NCBI RefSeq assembly: GCF_034932065.1 | Contig: NZ_JAYGHP010000003.1 | Location: 248,001 to 312,000, forward strand | Reading direction: 5' to 3' | Length of the DNA: 64,000 nucleotides | Source: Crocosphaera sp. UHCC 0190 | GTDB lineage: Bacteria > Cyanobacteriota > Cyanobacteriia > Cyanobacteriales > Microcystaceae | Part shown: one piece after another, positions 1-8,147 of the stretch | Position numbering within the stretch: the stretch's first letter is position 1 | How the letters are laid out: each line of letters starts with the position of its first letter | Program-made: the position numbers and the translations under genes | The notes under the pieces: generated by a model | Databases searched by the model: none | Told to the model about the DNA's origin: nothing | Seen by the model: only the letters and a program-made list of their open reading frames with translations

Positions 1-494
1 AATTCAGGAAGGGGGTCTTGTAAATCTGTTAGGTTGGACTTATGATCTCCTCTTAAATACTTTTTGTTAGAACCATAAATATAATGTATAAGTTTACAAG
101 GTATCTCAAAGTTGTTTGGTTGATTAGAAACAGCATACCTATCAAAGTTTCTTAATGTTTGACTCCATGGTTCGCCATATCTTTCTGTCTGTGCCGCTCC
201 TGTATCATAAGGAAAGTATCTAGCTACGTTATCAAGTAACTTGGGAGCGAACAAAAAGGCAACTGGTAATTCCGTCGGTTCTTGAGTCACTTTCTTCTTA
301 GAACGATAGAAGGCTCCTCCATAAAAAAAGTATAGTAAATTTTGATGAAAAACGGGGCATTCTCCAGGTTGAAGAGAACCTTGTTCACAAATCTTCGGAA
401 ACCAACGAGCATTGCTCATATGAACAATTGGTAATGGTTTTGGTAAGTTGTCAGGATTTTTTAAATCCCTAATTGTATCATTGAGGGAGGTCAT
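1..494 (-). CDS. Conserved protein of unknown function, partial (runs off left edge)
   Basis: An open frame on the minus strand starts at ATG 492-494 (M-T-S-L-N-D-T-I) and stays open for 164 codons to the window edge, so only the N-terminal part is visible. The frame has no stop and its composition looks coding. Residues about 23-45 (I-V-H-M-S-N-A-R-W-F, then a G-S-L-Q-P turn) followed by L-L-Y-F-F-Y-G-G-A-F-Y-R and later R-Y-F-P-Y-D-T-G-A recall, from memory, a family of uncharacterised proteins whose His...Tyr layout is ART-like; this is weak. The SLATT-domain gene lies 125 bp upstream on the same strand, so the two may be a unit. Function not known. Confidence 0.75.
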   Translation of the reverse strand, partial: MTSLNDTIRDLKNPDNLPKPLPIVHMSNARWFPKICEQGSLQPGECPVFHQNLLYFFYGGAFYRSKKKVTQEPTELPVAFLFAPKLLDNVARYFPYDTGAAQTERYGEPWSQTLRNFDRYAVSNQPNNFEIPCKLIHYIYGSNKKYLRGDHKSNLTDLQDPLPE

Positions 495-619
495 AGATGC
501 TTATACACACTCATTATTCTTGGTTCTACCGAACTTGGCAATGATTTTGTTAACAATCAAACTATTAAAAACTCAAACACTTGCCAAATAATGCTTTAAG
601 GATGTTAATCCGAATCGTT

Positions 620-1120
620 TCATGTGACAGGTTTGGTAGAACCTGATTTTTCGTCTTTTGGTAATCGATCAGATTTCCAGCTTTCATTAGTAACTTGAAG
701 AATTTTTTTATATCTTTGATAAAATTCATCAACAGTTATATCTTCTAATGCTGATGCTTGACGACACTTTTGATATTTAATGTCAGAGTTGAGATCGTAA
801 AGTTTCATGAGTGTTTCATTATTGTTAACCCATCTCGACCGATAATTAAACAAGCCATCCCAAGCATTAACAATCGTCATAGAAGAACTTACAATAAGAG
901 CTATGACTGATAAAGGCTGCTGATCATATATTTGTCCTACACCAATTAAAACTGTCGTGGCTGCCGATAGACAAACTGATAGCATAGTGAACCTGACTGT
1001 ATTTTTCCGATACAAATCAACTTTCTTTTTGAAAGAAGAAATTCGTTTATCAATTCCTTCTTCTAGAAACTGGAGTGCTTTTTGGTCACACATATATTCA
1101 TTAATTCTAACATTCAACAC
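620..1120 (-). CDS. SLATT-domain (DUF4231-like) two-TM membrane protein
   Basis: 166 aa. A hydrophilic N-terminal helix (about 10-38) is followed by two predicted membrane helices (about 44-65 and 71-90) and a charged C-terminal region with the motif Y-R-S-R-W-V after the second helix, which is the layout of SLATT/DUF4231 proteins. That family is proposed to form membrane pores or sensors as the effector of nucleotide-activated or other conflict systems (inference from family context, not shown here). The listed start is GTG 1120; an in-frame ATG at 1093 would shorten it by nine residues and neither has a good ribosome binding site. The next gene on the strand is the partial gene at the left edge. 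Confidence 0.72.
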   Translation of the reverse strand: MLNVRINEYMCDQKALQFLEEGIDKRISSFKKKVDLYRKNTVRFTMLSVCLSAATTVLIGVGQIYDQQPLSVIALIVSSSMTIVNAWDGLFNYRSRWVNNNETLMKLYDLNSDIKYQKCRQASALEDITVDEFYQRYKKILQVTNESWKSDRLPKDEKSGSTKPVT

Positions 1121-1264
1121 TTCTGATCTATTACCCTTTAACCCTTGGCAAAGTTAATGATAAAAAGTTATTACGGCGTGAATTGGCTTAGTTATTATCA
1201 TAGGGCAGAAATAATCAATCAATACATGAATTTTTATTAAGTTTTAACAAAAATGACAGAGAAA

Positions 1265-1312
1265 GGGTGGTTTTAGCCAAAACCACCCCCTACGAATTTT
1301 GTGTAATTAATT
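1265..1312. repeat. Palindromic repeat with AT-rich tail
   Basis: A perfect 10-bp stem GGGTGGTTTT / AAAACCACCC (1265-1274, 1279-1288) is followed by CCTACGAA and a 16-bp tail TTTTGTGTAATTAATT at 1297-1312. The same tail follows a similar palindrome at 58321-58360, so this is a dispersed element. It lies just downstream of pxcA (minus strand) and could also end that transcript. Confidence 0.65.
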
Positions 1313-1331
1313 CTGTGTACTTACTTAACAA

Positions 1332-2609
1332 TTATTCATTCATATTCTTTAAGGTTGCGACTGCTGACGGAGAAATTTGATTAAGATAACGAAAAATCCA
1401 ATACTTAAAAACTGTATCGAGGATCACAGGAAAGGTAGCAATAAAGAGAAAAATCGCGCTATGATTAGCAGCAATTCCTAGATGATTGGCGATTCCTTCT
1501 AATAAAACTTCCCAACCATGAGGGGAGTGAAACCCTACAAAGATATCAGTAAATAGAATTAAAATAAAGGCTTTAGCACTATCACTAAGTCCATAAATAA
1601 TATCGTTTAAAAATAGTTTAATTGCTACCATACCCTGAGAATTAAAGGCAACGACGACTAACAAAGCGGCTAAACCAGTTAAATCAGCAAAAACATTACT
1701 AATGGCATTCGTTCCTTTTTGATGAAAAGTTTCTTCAATTTCTTGGGCTTTTTTGGTAACTTTATTTTCTAATAATTCAGGAGAAAAATTAGGAATATGA
1801 TGGAGTAACTTTTCAAATTTAAGTTCTTCTTCAAAAGCTTGTAATTCCCGCAAAGCTTCTTCTTTCATTTCTGAATTAATAAATATGGGAACTTCATGAT
1901 GATTTCGGTAATTTTCAATTAAAGGAAGAAAAATGAATTCTTTGGAAATTTTTTGACAGAGTAAAGGAATAAGAATTAATAAGATTAATACACTAATTGC
2001 TTGTCGGGTAACACGACGAGAACTGCGGAATTTTTGAACTAATTCTTCCTCAGCTTTTGGACTCATATCAATTTGAATTTTCTTAAGGGTTTTGCCGATT
2101 GAACGGGGTAAAGCACCTGTTTTCTTGAAGTTTTCTGCGGGTTTTTCAAAGTCTAATAAGTTTACTTGAGATACATTTGAAGGTTTATTATTTGAGTTTT
2201 TTTGCGATGATGAATCATTATTATTTGAGTTAATGGATAGGATGTTTTTCTCTAACTCTTGATAGCGGTTTAGGGTTTCATCAATAAATTTAAGTTTATT
2301 GATGAATTCATAGTTTGAATGTCTTAAAAATAAACGACTGACTTTAAACTCAGTAATTTTGAGCTTGATATAAGTCAATTTATTGTCTACATCTTCGACA
2401 AAGCAATCAACAACATTTTTGGTATATTTGCCAGAACTTTCTGAAACAGTTTGGCCATTAAAATGTTCCTTTTCTATTTTTTGAATTTTCAAAGCAGCTT
2501 GATAAGCTTCTTCTAAGGATCTTTCCGGTGTACTAAAAAACCATTTATTTAGTTTTGTAAATTTAGGAGAACTGGAATTATTTTGAGAGGGAACTATAGA
2601 GGACTTCAT
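1332..2609 (-). CDS. pxcA: Proton extrusion protein PxcA (CemA/CotA family)
   Basis: 425 aa, the usual length for cyanobacterial PxcA. A long soluble N-terminal half (1-200, Ser/Asn-rich about 125-150) precedes a CemA-type membrane domain with hydrophobic segments near 203-219, 306-322, 346-360 and 384-404. PxcA/CotA homologues are needed for light-induced proton release at the cytoplasmic membrane and support CO2 and nitrate uptake, and the chloroplast relative is Ycf10/CemA. It is the last gene of a run of five co-directional genes (SbtA, two SbtB-like proteins, carbonic anhydrase, PxcA), 48 bp after the carbonic anhydrase stop. The context fits a role in inorganic carbon acquisition and pH balance. 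Identification is firm; co-transcription is inferred from spacing. Confidence 0.9.
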   Translation of the reverse strand: MKSSIVPSQNNSSSPKFTKLNKWFFSTPERSLEEAYQAALKIQKIEKEHFNGQTVSESSGKYTKNVVDCFVEDVDNKLTYIKLKITEFKVSRLFLRHSNYEFINKLKFIDETLNRYQELEKNILSINSNNNDSSSQKNSNNKPSNVSQVNLLDFEKPAENFKKTGALPRSIGKTLKKIQIDMSPKAEEELVQKFRSSRRVTRQAISVLILLILIPLLCQKISKEFIFLPLIENYRNHHEVPIFINSEMKEEALRELQAFEEELKFEKLLHHIPNFSPELLENKVTKKAQEIEETFHQKGTNAISNVFADLTGLAALLVVVAFNSQGMVAIKLFLNDIIYGLSDSAKAFILILFTDIFVGFHSPHGWEVLLEGIANHLGIAANHSAIFLFIATFPVILDTVFKYWIFRYLNQISPSAVATLKNMNE

Positions 2610-2657
2610 ATTGACTAAAGTTTAACAAAAAGATGATATTTGATCAAAAATGTTTAT

Positions 2658-3344
2658 CTAGTTAGGTTGTAAACTAGAAAGGGGATCGGGAACAGGAAAG
2701 GCCTCATATCCTAATTTAACAAATTTTTTTTCTTGGGCATTATAAGCGGAAATTATTCCTAGTTCAATATCATAAACCCAAGCATGAAGGGAAAGCTTAT
2801 TACTGTGTGATTTAGAACGAATTACGGGGTAGGTTTCGATATTTTCGATCTGGGTTAAAACATTTTCTTCAATGGCAATCCTTAAAAGCTTTTCACCATC
2901 ATAGTGTTTATAATTATCCTTAAGAAGACGACGAGTTGATTCAGCATGATGTTTTAACCAAGTATAAACTAGAGGCATTTCTTCTGTTAAACTATTGAGT
3001 TGTAGTAACCCTTTCATACTCCCACAATCAGAATGTCCACAAATAATAATATGCTTGATATCTAAAGCACAGACTGCATATTCTATGGCAGCACCTTCAC
3101 TATTATTTGTGGTTCCATGAGGGGGGATAATATTACCTAAATTGCGAATAATAAAGAGTTCTCCTGGTTTCGTTTGGGTTAAAAGATTGGGATCAATTCG
3201 AGAGTCAGAACAAGTAATAAATAGAATTTCTGGAGTCTGTCCCTGTGACAGTTGACGAAATAGTTCTTGATTAACTGTAAAATAGTTAGTTTGGAACTGA
3301 TTAAGTCCTTGAATAATTCGATTCATTGGCATAAAGTTATCCAT
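2658..3344 (-). CDS. Beta-class carbonic anhydrase, CcaA-like but short
   Basis: Zinc enzyme interconverting CO2 and bicarbonate. From the chosen start (M-D-N-F, ATG at 3344) it has 228 aa; C-S-D-S-R at 45-49 and H-S-D-C-G at 104-108 give the Cys/Asp/His/Cys zinc set typical of beta-CAs. Sequence from M-N-R-I-I-Q-G-L onwards resembles carboxysomal CcaA, but the protein stops soon after the catalytic domain and lacks the roughly 45-70 residue C-terminal extension of Synechocystis CcaA. A longer frame begins at 3392 and would overlap the upstream SbtB-like gene by 26 bp; the later ATG avoids this and matches the homology. It sits between the SbtB-like genes and pxcA, so a soluble cytoplasmic or loosely carboxysomal CA of the Ci-uptake operon is likely. 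Confidence 0.88.
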   Translation of the reverse strand: MDNFMPMNRIIQGLNQFQTNYFTVNQELFRQLSQGQTPEILFITCSDSRIDPNLLTQTKPGELFIIRNLGNIIPPHGTTNNSEGAAIEYAVCALDIKHIIICGHSDCGSMKGLLQLNSLTEEMPLVYTWLKHHAESTRRLLKDNYKHYDGEKLLRIAIEENVLTQIENIETYPVIRSKSHSNKLSLHAWVYDIELGIISAYNAQEKKFVKLGYEAFPVPDPLSSLQPN

Positions 3345-3366
3345 GTTCTTATAGATTAAAGTTTGA

Positions 3367-3681
3367 CTAATGGTGTATCCATTTAGCTTCATTGACTAAA
3401 CAGATACCCCCCACTTTGTTAAGTAAAGGTTTTAGAGTTTCTGTCAGGTTAAAAAGTTGCTTTTCATTGGTACAAACTGTCAGGATATAAGTACCATGAT
3501 AGACACAGTTATCATCGGAACAAGATAACCCGCGATCGCCTTTTCCTGATGTGTCATTAATGATGGTGTAACCGGAAACACCAATGTTATCTAAAATCTT
3601 TAATGCGTCTTGAAGATGGGAATCACTGATAATGATTTCAACGCGCTTAACATCCTGCATAAATGAAATAATATTGTTCAT
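3367..3681 (-). CDS. PII-like SbtB-family signalling protein, copy 2
   Basis: 104 aa from ATG 3681, preceded by GGTGA about 7 nt upstream; a TTG at 3693 would add four residues. The protein has the PII-like ferredoxin fold pattern: a beta strand V-K-R-V-E-I-I-I-S, a glycine turn (G-V-S-G-Y-T-I-I), the T-loop region starting G-K-G-D-R-G, a second strand Y-I-L-T-V-C-T and a C-terminal strand ending K-W-I-H-H. It is clearly a paralogue of the gene at 3760-4053. SbtB proteins bind adenylnucleotides and regulate SbtA. The C-terminal C-G-P-x-G-C redox loop of Synechocystis SbtB is absent, so it belongs to a different PII-like branch. Role inferred from its place between sbtA and the carbonic anhydrase. 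Confidence 0.82.
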   Translation of the reverse strand: MNNIISFMQDVKRVEIIISDSHLQDALKILDNIGVSGYTIINDTSGKGDRGLSCSDDNCVYHGTYILTVCTNEKQLFNLTETLKPLLNKVGGICLVNEAKWIHH

Positions 3682-3759
3682 GTTGTTCACCAAAAGAGTC
3701 CGATTAATTACTATTTTACAATTAAAATTATAGCAAAATAATTAATCGGATTACATCAA

Positions 3760-4053
3760 TTAATGCACTACCCAATTAGAATCAGTCACTAAACATACTC
3801 CCCCAATACGTTTCAATAGTTTAACAACTTCTTCTACTAAAAAATCAAGCTGTTTTTTATCAGTACAAACTGTCATAATATAACTGTTACTAGAGGTTCG
3901 ATCTAAATCATTGTAGGACATTCCTCTGTCACCTTTGCCCGCTATATTTTCAATCACTGTATATCCCGATACCCGAACTGAATTTAAAATGTCTAAAATT
4001 TCGTTCAATTCTAGGGTACTGATGATAATTTCTACCTTATTAACTGCTTGCAT
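3760..4053 (-). CDS. sbtB: PII-like SbtB-family signalling protein, copy 1
   Basis: 97 aa from ATG 4053. The frame can be extended to a TTG at 4077 overlapping sbtA by 17 bp, but the alignment with copy 2 starts at M-Q-A-V-N-K-V-E-I-I-I-S and a GGAG lies 12 nt upstream inside the end of sbtA, so the ATG is preferred. T-loop begins A-G-K-G-D-R-G; the C-terminus is N-W-V-V-H. It follows sbtA by 7 bp, the position of sbtB in known sbtAB operons, and probably binds SbtA to gate bicarbonate uptake according to adenylate state. The C-terminal Cys pair of canonical SbtB is missing. Symbol given from position and fold, not from close sequence identity. Confidence 0.8.
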   Translation of the reverse strand: MQAVNKVEIIISTLELNEILDILNSVRVSGYTVIENIAGKGDRGMSYNDLDRTSSNSYIMTVCTDKKQLDFLVEEVVKLLKRIGGVCLVTDSNWVVH

Positions 4054-4060
4054 TTTGTCT

Positions 4061-5041
4061 TTAAGCTCCAATTCCAAGACGGTGAATAATTTCTAAATAA
4101 AGAGGAATTCCGATGACAATATTAAAGGGAAATGTTAATGCTAAGGCCATAGAAACATAGAGACTAGGATTAGCTTCAGGAACCGTCATTCTCATGGCAG
4201 CAGGAACCGCAATATAGGAAGCACTAGCAGACAAAACAGCAAATAAAAGGGCATTTCCTTCTGTAAATCCGAGAACTTTAGCAACGGAAATTCCCACCAA
4301 AGCATTAACCACAGGAGAGATGACAGAAAAGCCAATTAAAAATGATCCAGTTTTACCCAATTCTCGAATTCTTTTCGCGGCGACTAACCCCATATCTAAT
4401 AAGAAAAATGTGAGGGCCCCGTAAAAAATTCCTTGGGTAAAGGGTTGTAATTTCTCCCAACCTTTTTCTCCCGTTAATATGCCAATTAATAAACTTCCAA
4501 CCAATAGAAAAACTGAGCCATTTAAGAAAGCTTCTTGTAAAACTTTTCCCCAAGAAACTGCCCCATCACCCTCTTTTTTAGGAGCAAAAAGTCGCACTAA
4601 AATTAAGCCGACAACAATGGCCGGAGACTCCATTAAGGCCAAGGCAGCAACCATGTGACCTCCATAGGTAATATGGAGTTTTTCTAAGAAGGAACTAGCA
4701 GTAATAAAGGTAACAGCACTAATAGAACCATAGGCTGCAGCAATGGCAGCAGCGTTGTAATTATCTAATCGATAGCGAAGGATGAAATAAGAATAAATTG
4801 GCACAATTGAAGCCATAATAACAGCAGCAACTAAGGTTAAAATTATTTGAGTATTTAACCCACTTTCTGATAATTCATAGCCTCCTTTAAATCCAATAGC
4901 TATCAGTAAGTAAAGAGAAAATAGTTTCGGTAAAGGATGAGGAATTTCTAAATCAGATTTACAAAAAACAGCACACATTCCCAAGAAAAAAAACAAAACG
5001 GGAGGATTCAAAATGTTAAAGAGGATCAAACTTCCATCCAT
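4061..5041 (-). CDS. sbtA: SbtA-type sodium-dependent bicarbonate transporter
   Basis: 326 aa integral membrane protein with about ten hydrophobic segments in two inverted halves. Hallmarks are A-I-A-A-A-Y-G-S-I-S-A-V-T-F near 93-107, the M-E-S-P-A-I-V-V-G-L segment near 137-146, and S-A-S-A-S-Y-I-A-V-P-A-A-M-R in the second half. SbtA imports bicarbonate with Na+ across the cytoplasmic membrane under CO2 limitation. It is somewhat shorter than Synechocystis SbtA (about 374 aa), mainly in the central cytoplasmic loop. First gene of the five-gene Ci cluster; AAGGAAAG lies 8-15 nt before the ATG. The upstream region carries a 14-bp palindrome, so low-carbon control by a dimeric regulator is plausible. 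Confidence 0.9.
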   Translation of the reverse strand: MDGSLILFNILNPPVLFFFLGMCAVFCKSDLEIPHPLPKLFSLYLLIAIGFKGGYELSESGLNTQIILTLVAAVIMASIVPIYSYFILRYRLDNYNAAAIAAAYGSISAVTFITASSFLEKLHITYGGHMVAALALMESPAIVVGLILVRLFAPKKEGDGAVSWGKVLQEAFLNGSVFLLVGSLLIGILTGEKGWEKLQPFTQGIFYGALTFFLLDMGLVAAKRIRELGKTGSFLIGFSVISPVVNALVGISVAKVLGFTEGNALLFAVLSASASYIAVPAAMRMTVPEANPSLYVSMALALTFPFNIVIGIPLYLEIIHRLGIGA

Positions 5042-5126
5042 GAACTGACTTTCCTTGATTGTGTAAACTTTTAATAACCTCCTTTGAGAATACTTTACAA
5101 TCTCTAAGAAAACGATGAGAAAATGC

Positions 5127-5140
5127 TAAGAATATTCTTA
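5127..5140. promoter_or_regulatory. 14-bp perfect palindrome upstream of sbtA
   Basis: TAAGAATATTCTTA is a perfect palindrome 86-99 bp before the sbtA ATG, in the 226-bp gap between sbtA and mutL (both minus strand). Its place fits an operator for the inorganic-carbon cluster. No specific regulator can be named; it is not an obvious LysR-type T-N11-A match. Confidence 0.4.
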
Positions 5141-5267
5141 TTTAGTTTTTAAACAAGGAAACATGAGCATGATTTCCTAATAGTTTGCTGAAAATTATCG
5201 AGTGAAATTCGTAATCATACATAAAATCACAGGTCTTGTGTTAAGATGGGCAGTCAAAAATAATAGT

Positions 5268-6926
5268 TTAAGAACCAAGACCATGACTTTTTCCAATCAC
5301 CCAATGGCGACGGAAAAAGCGAGACAAAGAAGACTCTTCTAAGGACAAATAAATCGGTCTACCGTGGGGACAAGTTCGAGGATTCCGAGTTTTTTTCCAA
5401 CTATCTAAAAGGTCTTGCATTTCAGATACATTAAGGGTTGTTCCGTTCCGAATTGCACTCCGACAAGCGGTAGCAACTTGGGCTGTTTCTAAATCGCCTC
5501 CTAAACTTAATTCTAACAAAGCTGCCGCACAATCATCCCGCTGTGATAATATTTGAGGAACCGTCCGTACTGCCCATATATGTTCCCCAAATAGCTCAAT
5601 TTCTAAGCCAATACGTTGTAATTGTTCTACTTGAGATTGGGATAATTTGGTTAAAATAATAGGACTGTCTAGAGGAATTAATTGCCAATTATCTTGTAAT
5701 TTTTCATATAAAACCCGTTCATGAGCAATATGTTGTTCAATTAACCATAACCCGCTCGAATGTTCTGCTACAATATAAGTCTGATTTACTTGCCCTACTG
5801 CCCGTAATGTAAAGACTTCTAACTGATTAACTTTCTTTGAATTAACTTGATAACTACCCTTATCTTCTGATACTTTCAGTAACTTTTTCACCCGTTGATT
5901 TTGACCATAAGTGTCCAAGGTAACAGAGGATAATCTTAGGGTTTGTTCAATAATTTTTGTTACATTTTCTTGCCAAAAATCAAGGGACTGTAAATAAATT
6001 TCCGTTTTGGCCGGATGACGATTCCAGTCAATTTGATTAGGAGGTATTTTTAAATGAATAAAACAGATAGGAAAACGATTTTTTGGTAAAGTACGACTAA
6101 AAGCAGCCAAAATAGTTTGTTCTAATTGCGGCGATCGCACGACACGGCCATTCACCCCGACCTTAACCCAATCAGGACGACCCCGATGAGTGCGATCGGG
6201 TAATCCTAACACCACTTCAATCCTACCTTGCGTCTCTATATCTTGGCTAAGATACTGTAAATCATGAAAATGAACCCGTTTGAGTAATTGGGGTAAAATC
6301 TGCTGTGGTGTCCTTCCTGGACTAATATTGAAGCAAGATTGATTATTTTGCTGGACTTGCCAAGTAATCTGGGGATGACACAGGGCCAGGTTCTCAATAA
6401 TGCTCTGAATTGCCTTTAATTGCTGCGAGAAGGCGGGTAAACCTTGACGACGGATGGGAATTCGCCCAAACAAATTAGATACGGTAATAATAGTTCCTGG
6501 GGCAATAGGCGCAGTTTCTTCTGTTTTAGCGTCCCCATCAAGATTATAGCGAAGACACCAGCCACTTCCATCCTCATCAGCCTGGCGACTGATCACTTCC
6601 AACTCAGCGACTTGGATAATACTATGTAACGCTTCCCCACGGAACCCTAAGCTGGTAATTTTCCAAAGATCATCAAGATCACAAATTTTGCTCGTACTGT
6701 GAGGTTTCCCACAGTTACGCAAGTCTTCTAAGGACATCCCCTGACCATTATCTGTCACCTTGACCTGCCAAATCTCAGGATAAAGGGAGATAACCAAACG
6801 AGTTGCCCCCGCATCAAGGGAATTTTCTACTAATTCTCTGACCACAGCTGCAAAAGAATCAATGACTTCTCCTGCAGCGATTAAATTGATGAGATGAGGA
6901 GAAAGAGGTTTAATGGGGGGTGACAT
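5268..6926 (-). CDS. mutL: DNA mismatch repair protein MutL
   Basis: 552 aa. The N-terminal GHKL ATPase domain (1 to about 330) shows G-E-V-I near 18, the magnesium-binding E-N-S-L-D-A-G and D-N-G-Q-G-M. The C-terminal domain (about 370-540) has E-Q-H-I-A-H-E-R-V-L-Y-E, a form of the endonuclease motif D-Q-H-A-x2-E-x4-E with Glu replacing the first Asp, plus A-C-R-S-A-I and C-P-H-G-R-P near the end, both associated with nicking MutL proteins. It couples MutS mismatch recognition to strand removal. Shorter than E. coli MutL but normal for cyanobacteria. It follows rpaA on the same strand with a 176-bp gap and is probably transcribed separately. Confidence 0.94.
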   Translation of the reverse strand: MSPPIKPLSPHLINLIAAGEVIDSFAAVVRELVENSLDAGATRLVISLYPEIWQVKVTDNGQGMSLEDLRNCGKPHSTSKICDLDDLWKITSLGFRGEALHSIIQVAELEVISRQADEDGSGWCLRYNLDGDAKTEETAPIAPGTIITVSNLFGRIPIRRQGLPAFSQQLKAIQSIIENLALCHPQITWQVQQNNQSCFNISPGRTPQQILPQLLKRVHFHDLQYLSQDIETQGRIEVVLGLPDRTHRGRPDWVKVGVNGRVVRSPQLEQTILAAFSRTLPKNRFPICFIHLKIPPNQIDWNRHPAKTEIYLQSLDFWQENVTKIIEQTLRLSSVTLDTYGQNQRVKKLLKVSEDKGSYQVNSKKVNQLEVFTLRAVGQVNQTYIVAEHSSGLWLIEQHIAHERVLYEKLQDNWQLIPLDSPIILTKLSQSQVEQLQRIGLEIELFGEHIWAVRTVPQILSQRDDCAAALLELSLGGDLETAQVATACRSAIRNGTTLNVSEMQDLLDSWKKTRNPRTCPHGRPIYLSLEESSLSRFFRRHWVIGKSHGLGS

Positions 6927-7102
6927 GAAGGGAAGTCGATACTTTTCCTATGTTCTCACAATTGGATTCACCATGTTAAGGGTTTTGTCCTCAATGGTGC
7001 ATTGAGTGACCTGTTTTTTCGGCGAATTTCGGCAATAATGCCCCCCACTTCCACTTTTAGATAGAGACGGTTAAATCCTATCTCCCTAATGTCGGGAACC
7101 AT

Positions 7103-7843
7103 TTAGACAACAGCAACATCAGGAGTCATAATTAGCTGTTCACTGCTAGGCAATTCTAAACAGTAACCAGCCCCATAGACCGTCTTAATGTAGCAAGGAT
7201 GTCTGGGATCGGGTTCTAATTTAGTCCGTAAATGGCGAATATGAACCCGAATGGTTTCAATATCGTCATCAGGATCGTAACCCCACACTTCTTTAAGAAT
7301 TTCGCTAGGGGAAACTGTTTGTCCATGACGTTGCAGTAAGCAGTGTAATAACTCAAATTCTAAATGAGTTAACTTGACTGTTCGATCAAACCAGATAGCC
7401 TCAAATCTTTCGGGAATTAGGGTTAAGGGCCCATAATTCAAGATTTCCGAATGTTTAGCCGCTTGGGGAATACGATCAGTTCGTCTGAGTAAGGCCCGTA
7501 CCCTGGCTAACATTTCCTCGACTTCAAAGGGTTTGGTGAGATAGTCATCGGCCCCCGCATTGAAACCTTCTACTTTGTCTTTGGTTTGTCCTAGGGCCGA
7601 TAACATCAGCACCGGAATATCAGAGGTACGATCATCTCGGCGAAGTCGTTGGCACACAGTAAACCCATCTACTTTGGGCAGCATGAGGTCAAGCATGATT
7701 AAATCGGGCTGCAGTTGGACGGCTAAGGCCTGTCCTTTAATTCCGTCTTCCGCTTGGTTGATGTCATAACCCGCCATCTCTAGATTGATAGCGACGAGTT
7801 CTGAAATTGCGGCATCATCATCGATTACGAGTATTCGAGGCAT
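7103..7843 (-). CDS. rpaA: Response regulator RpaA (OmpR family, circadian output)
   Basis: 246 aa. The receiver domain (1-120) has the acidic D-D-D pocket at 8-10, the phosphoacceptor Asp at 52 in I-M-L-D-L-M-L-P and Lys in T-K-P-F. A linker [15 protein letters not shown] leads to a winged-helix domain (about 140-235) with [20 protein letters not shown]. These linker and wing sequences match RpaA as I remember it rather than RpaB. RpaA receives the KaiC clock signal through SasA/CikA and drives dusk genes; it also affects phycobilisome coupling. The divergent neighbour is a glycosyltransferase. A 12-bp palindrome lies 23-34 bp before the start. Confidence 0.92.
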   Translation of the reverse strand: MPRILVIDDDAAISELVAINLEMAGYDINQAEDGIKGQALAVQLQPDLIMLDLMLPKVDGFTVCQRLRRDDRTSDIPVLMLSALGQTKDKVEGFNAGADDYLTKPFEVEEMLARVRALLRRTDRIPQAAKHSEILNYGPLTLIPERFEAIWFDRTVKLTHLEFELLHCLLQRHGQTVSPSEILKEVWGYDPDDDIETIRVHIRHLRTKLEPDPRHPCYIKTVYGAGYCLELPSSEQLIMTPDVAVV

Positions 7844-7865
7844 TGCAACAAATTGATAACTAAAT

Positions 7866-7877
7866 GTAAACGTTTAC
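7866..7877. promoter_or_regulatory. 12-bp palindrome in the rpaA/glycosyltransferase divergent region
   Basis: GTAAACGTTTAC is a perfect palindrome just upstream of rpaA, close enough to overlap its leader or promoter. The rest of the 304-bp divergent region (7844-8147) is AT-rich. A TATATAGTATATTAAT stretch at 8125-8140 just before the glycosyltransferase ATG could hold a -10 element or leader. No RNA gene or further ORF was seen there. Confidence 0.4.
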
Positions 7878-8147
7878 GAAGAAGTATGTTCGGATGATAA
7901 AGAATCCTGTCCCGATTATAAGCATGATTTCTCAAATGGTTGTAAATTTGTTAAATTTTCCAGATAAAATATCCGGTGCAAGGGCTTTAATGTTAAGATT
8001 TATTACAGAAATTCAAGCCATTTTCAGGGTAATTGGGGTTAAATTAAAGATTAAGGGAGTTTTAATCTAGGAGAAAAGATAATTAAAATTTATGTTATCC
8101 GCGTTTATTCGCTATTTTTCAGATATATAGTATATTAATGCAGTAAT

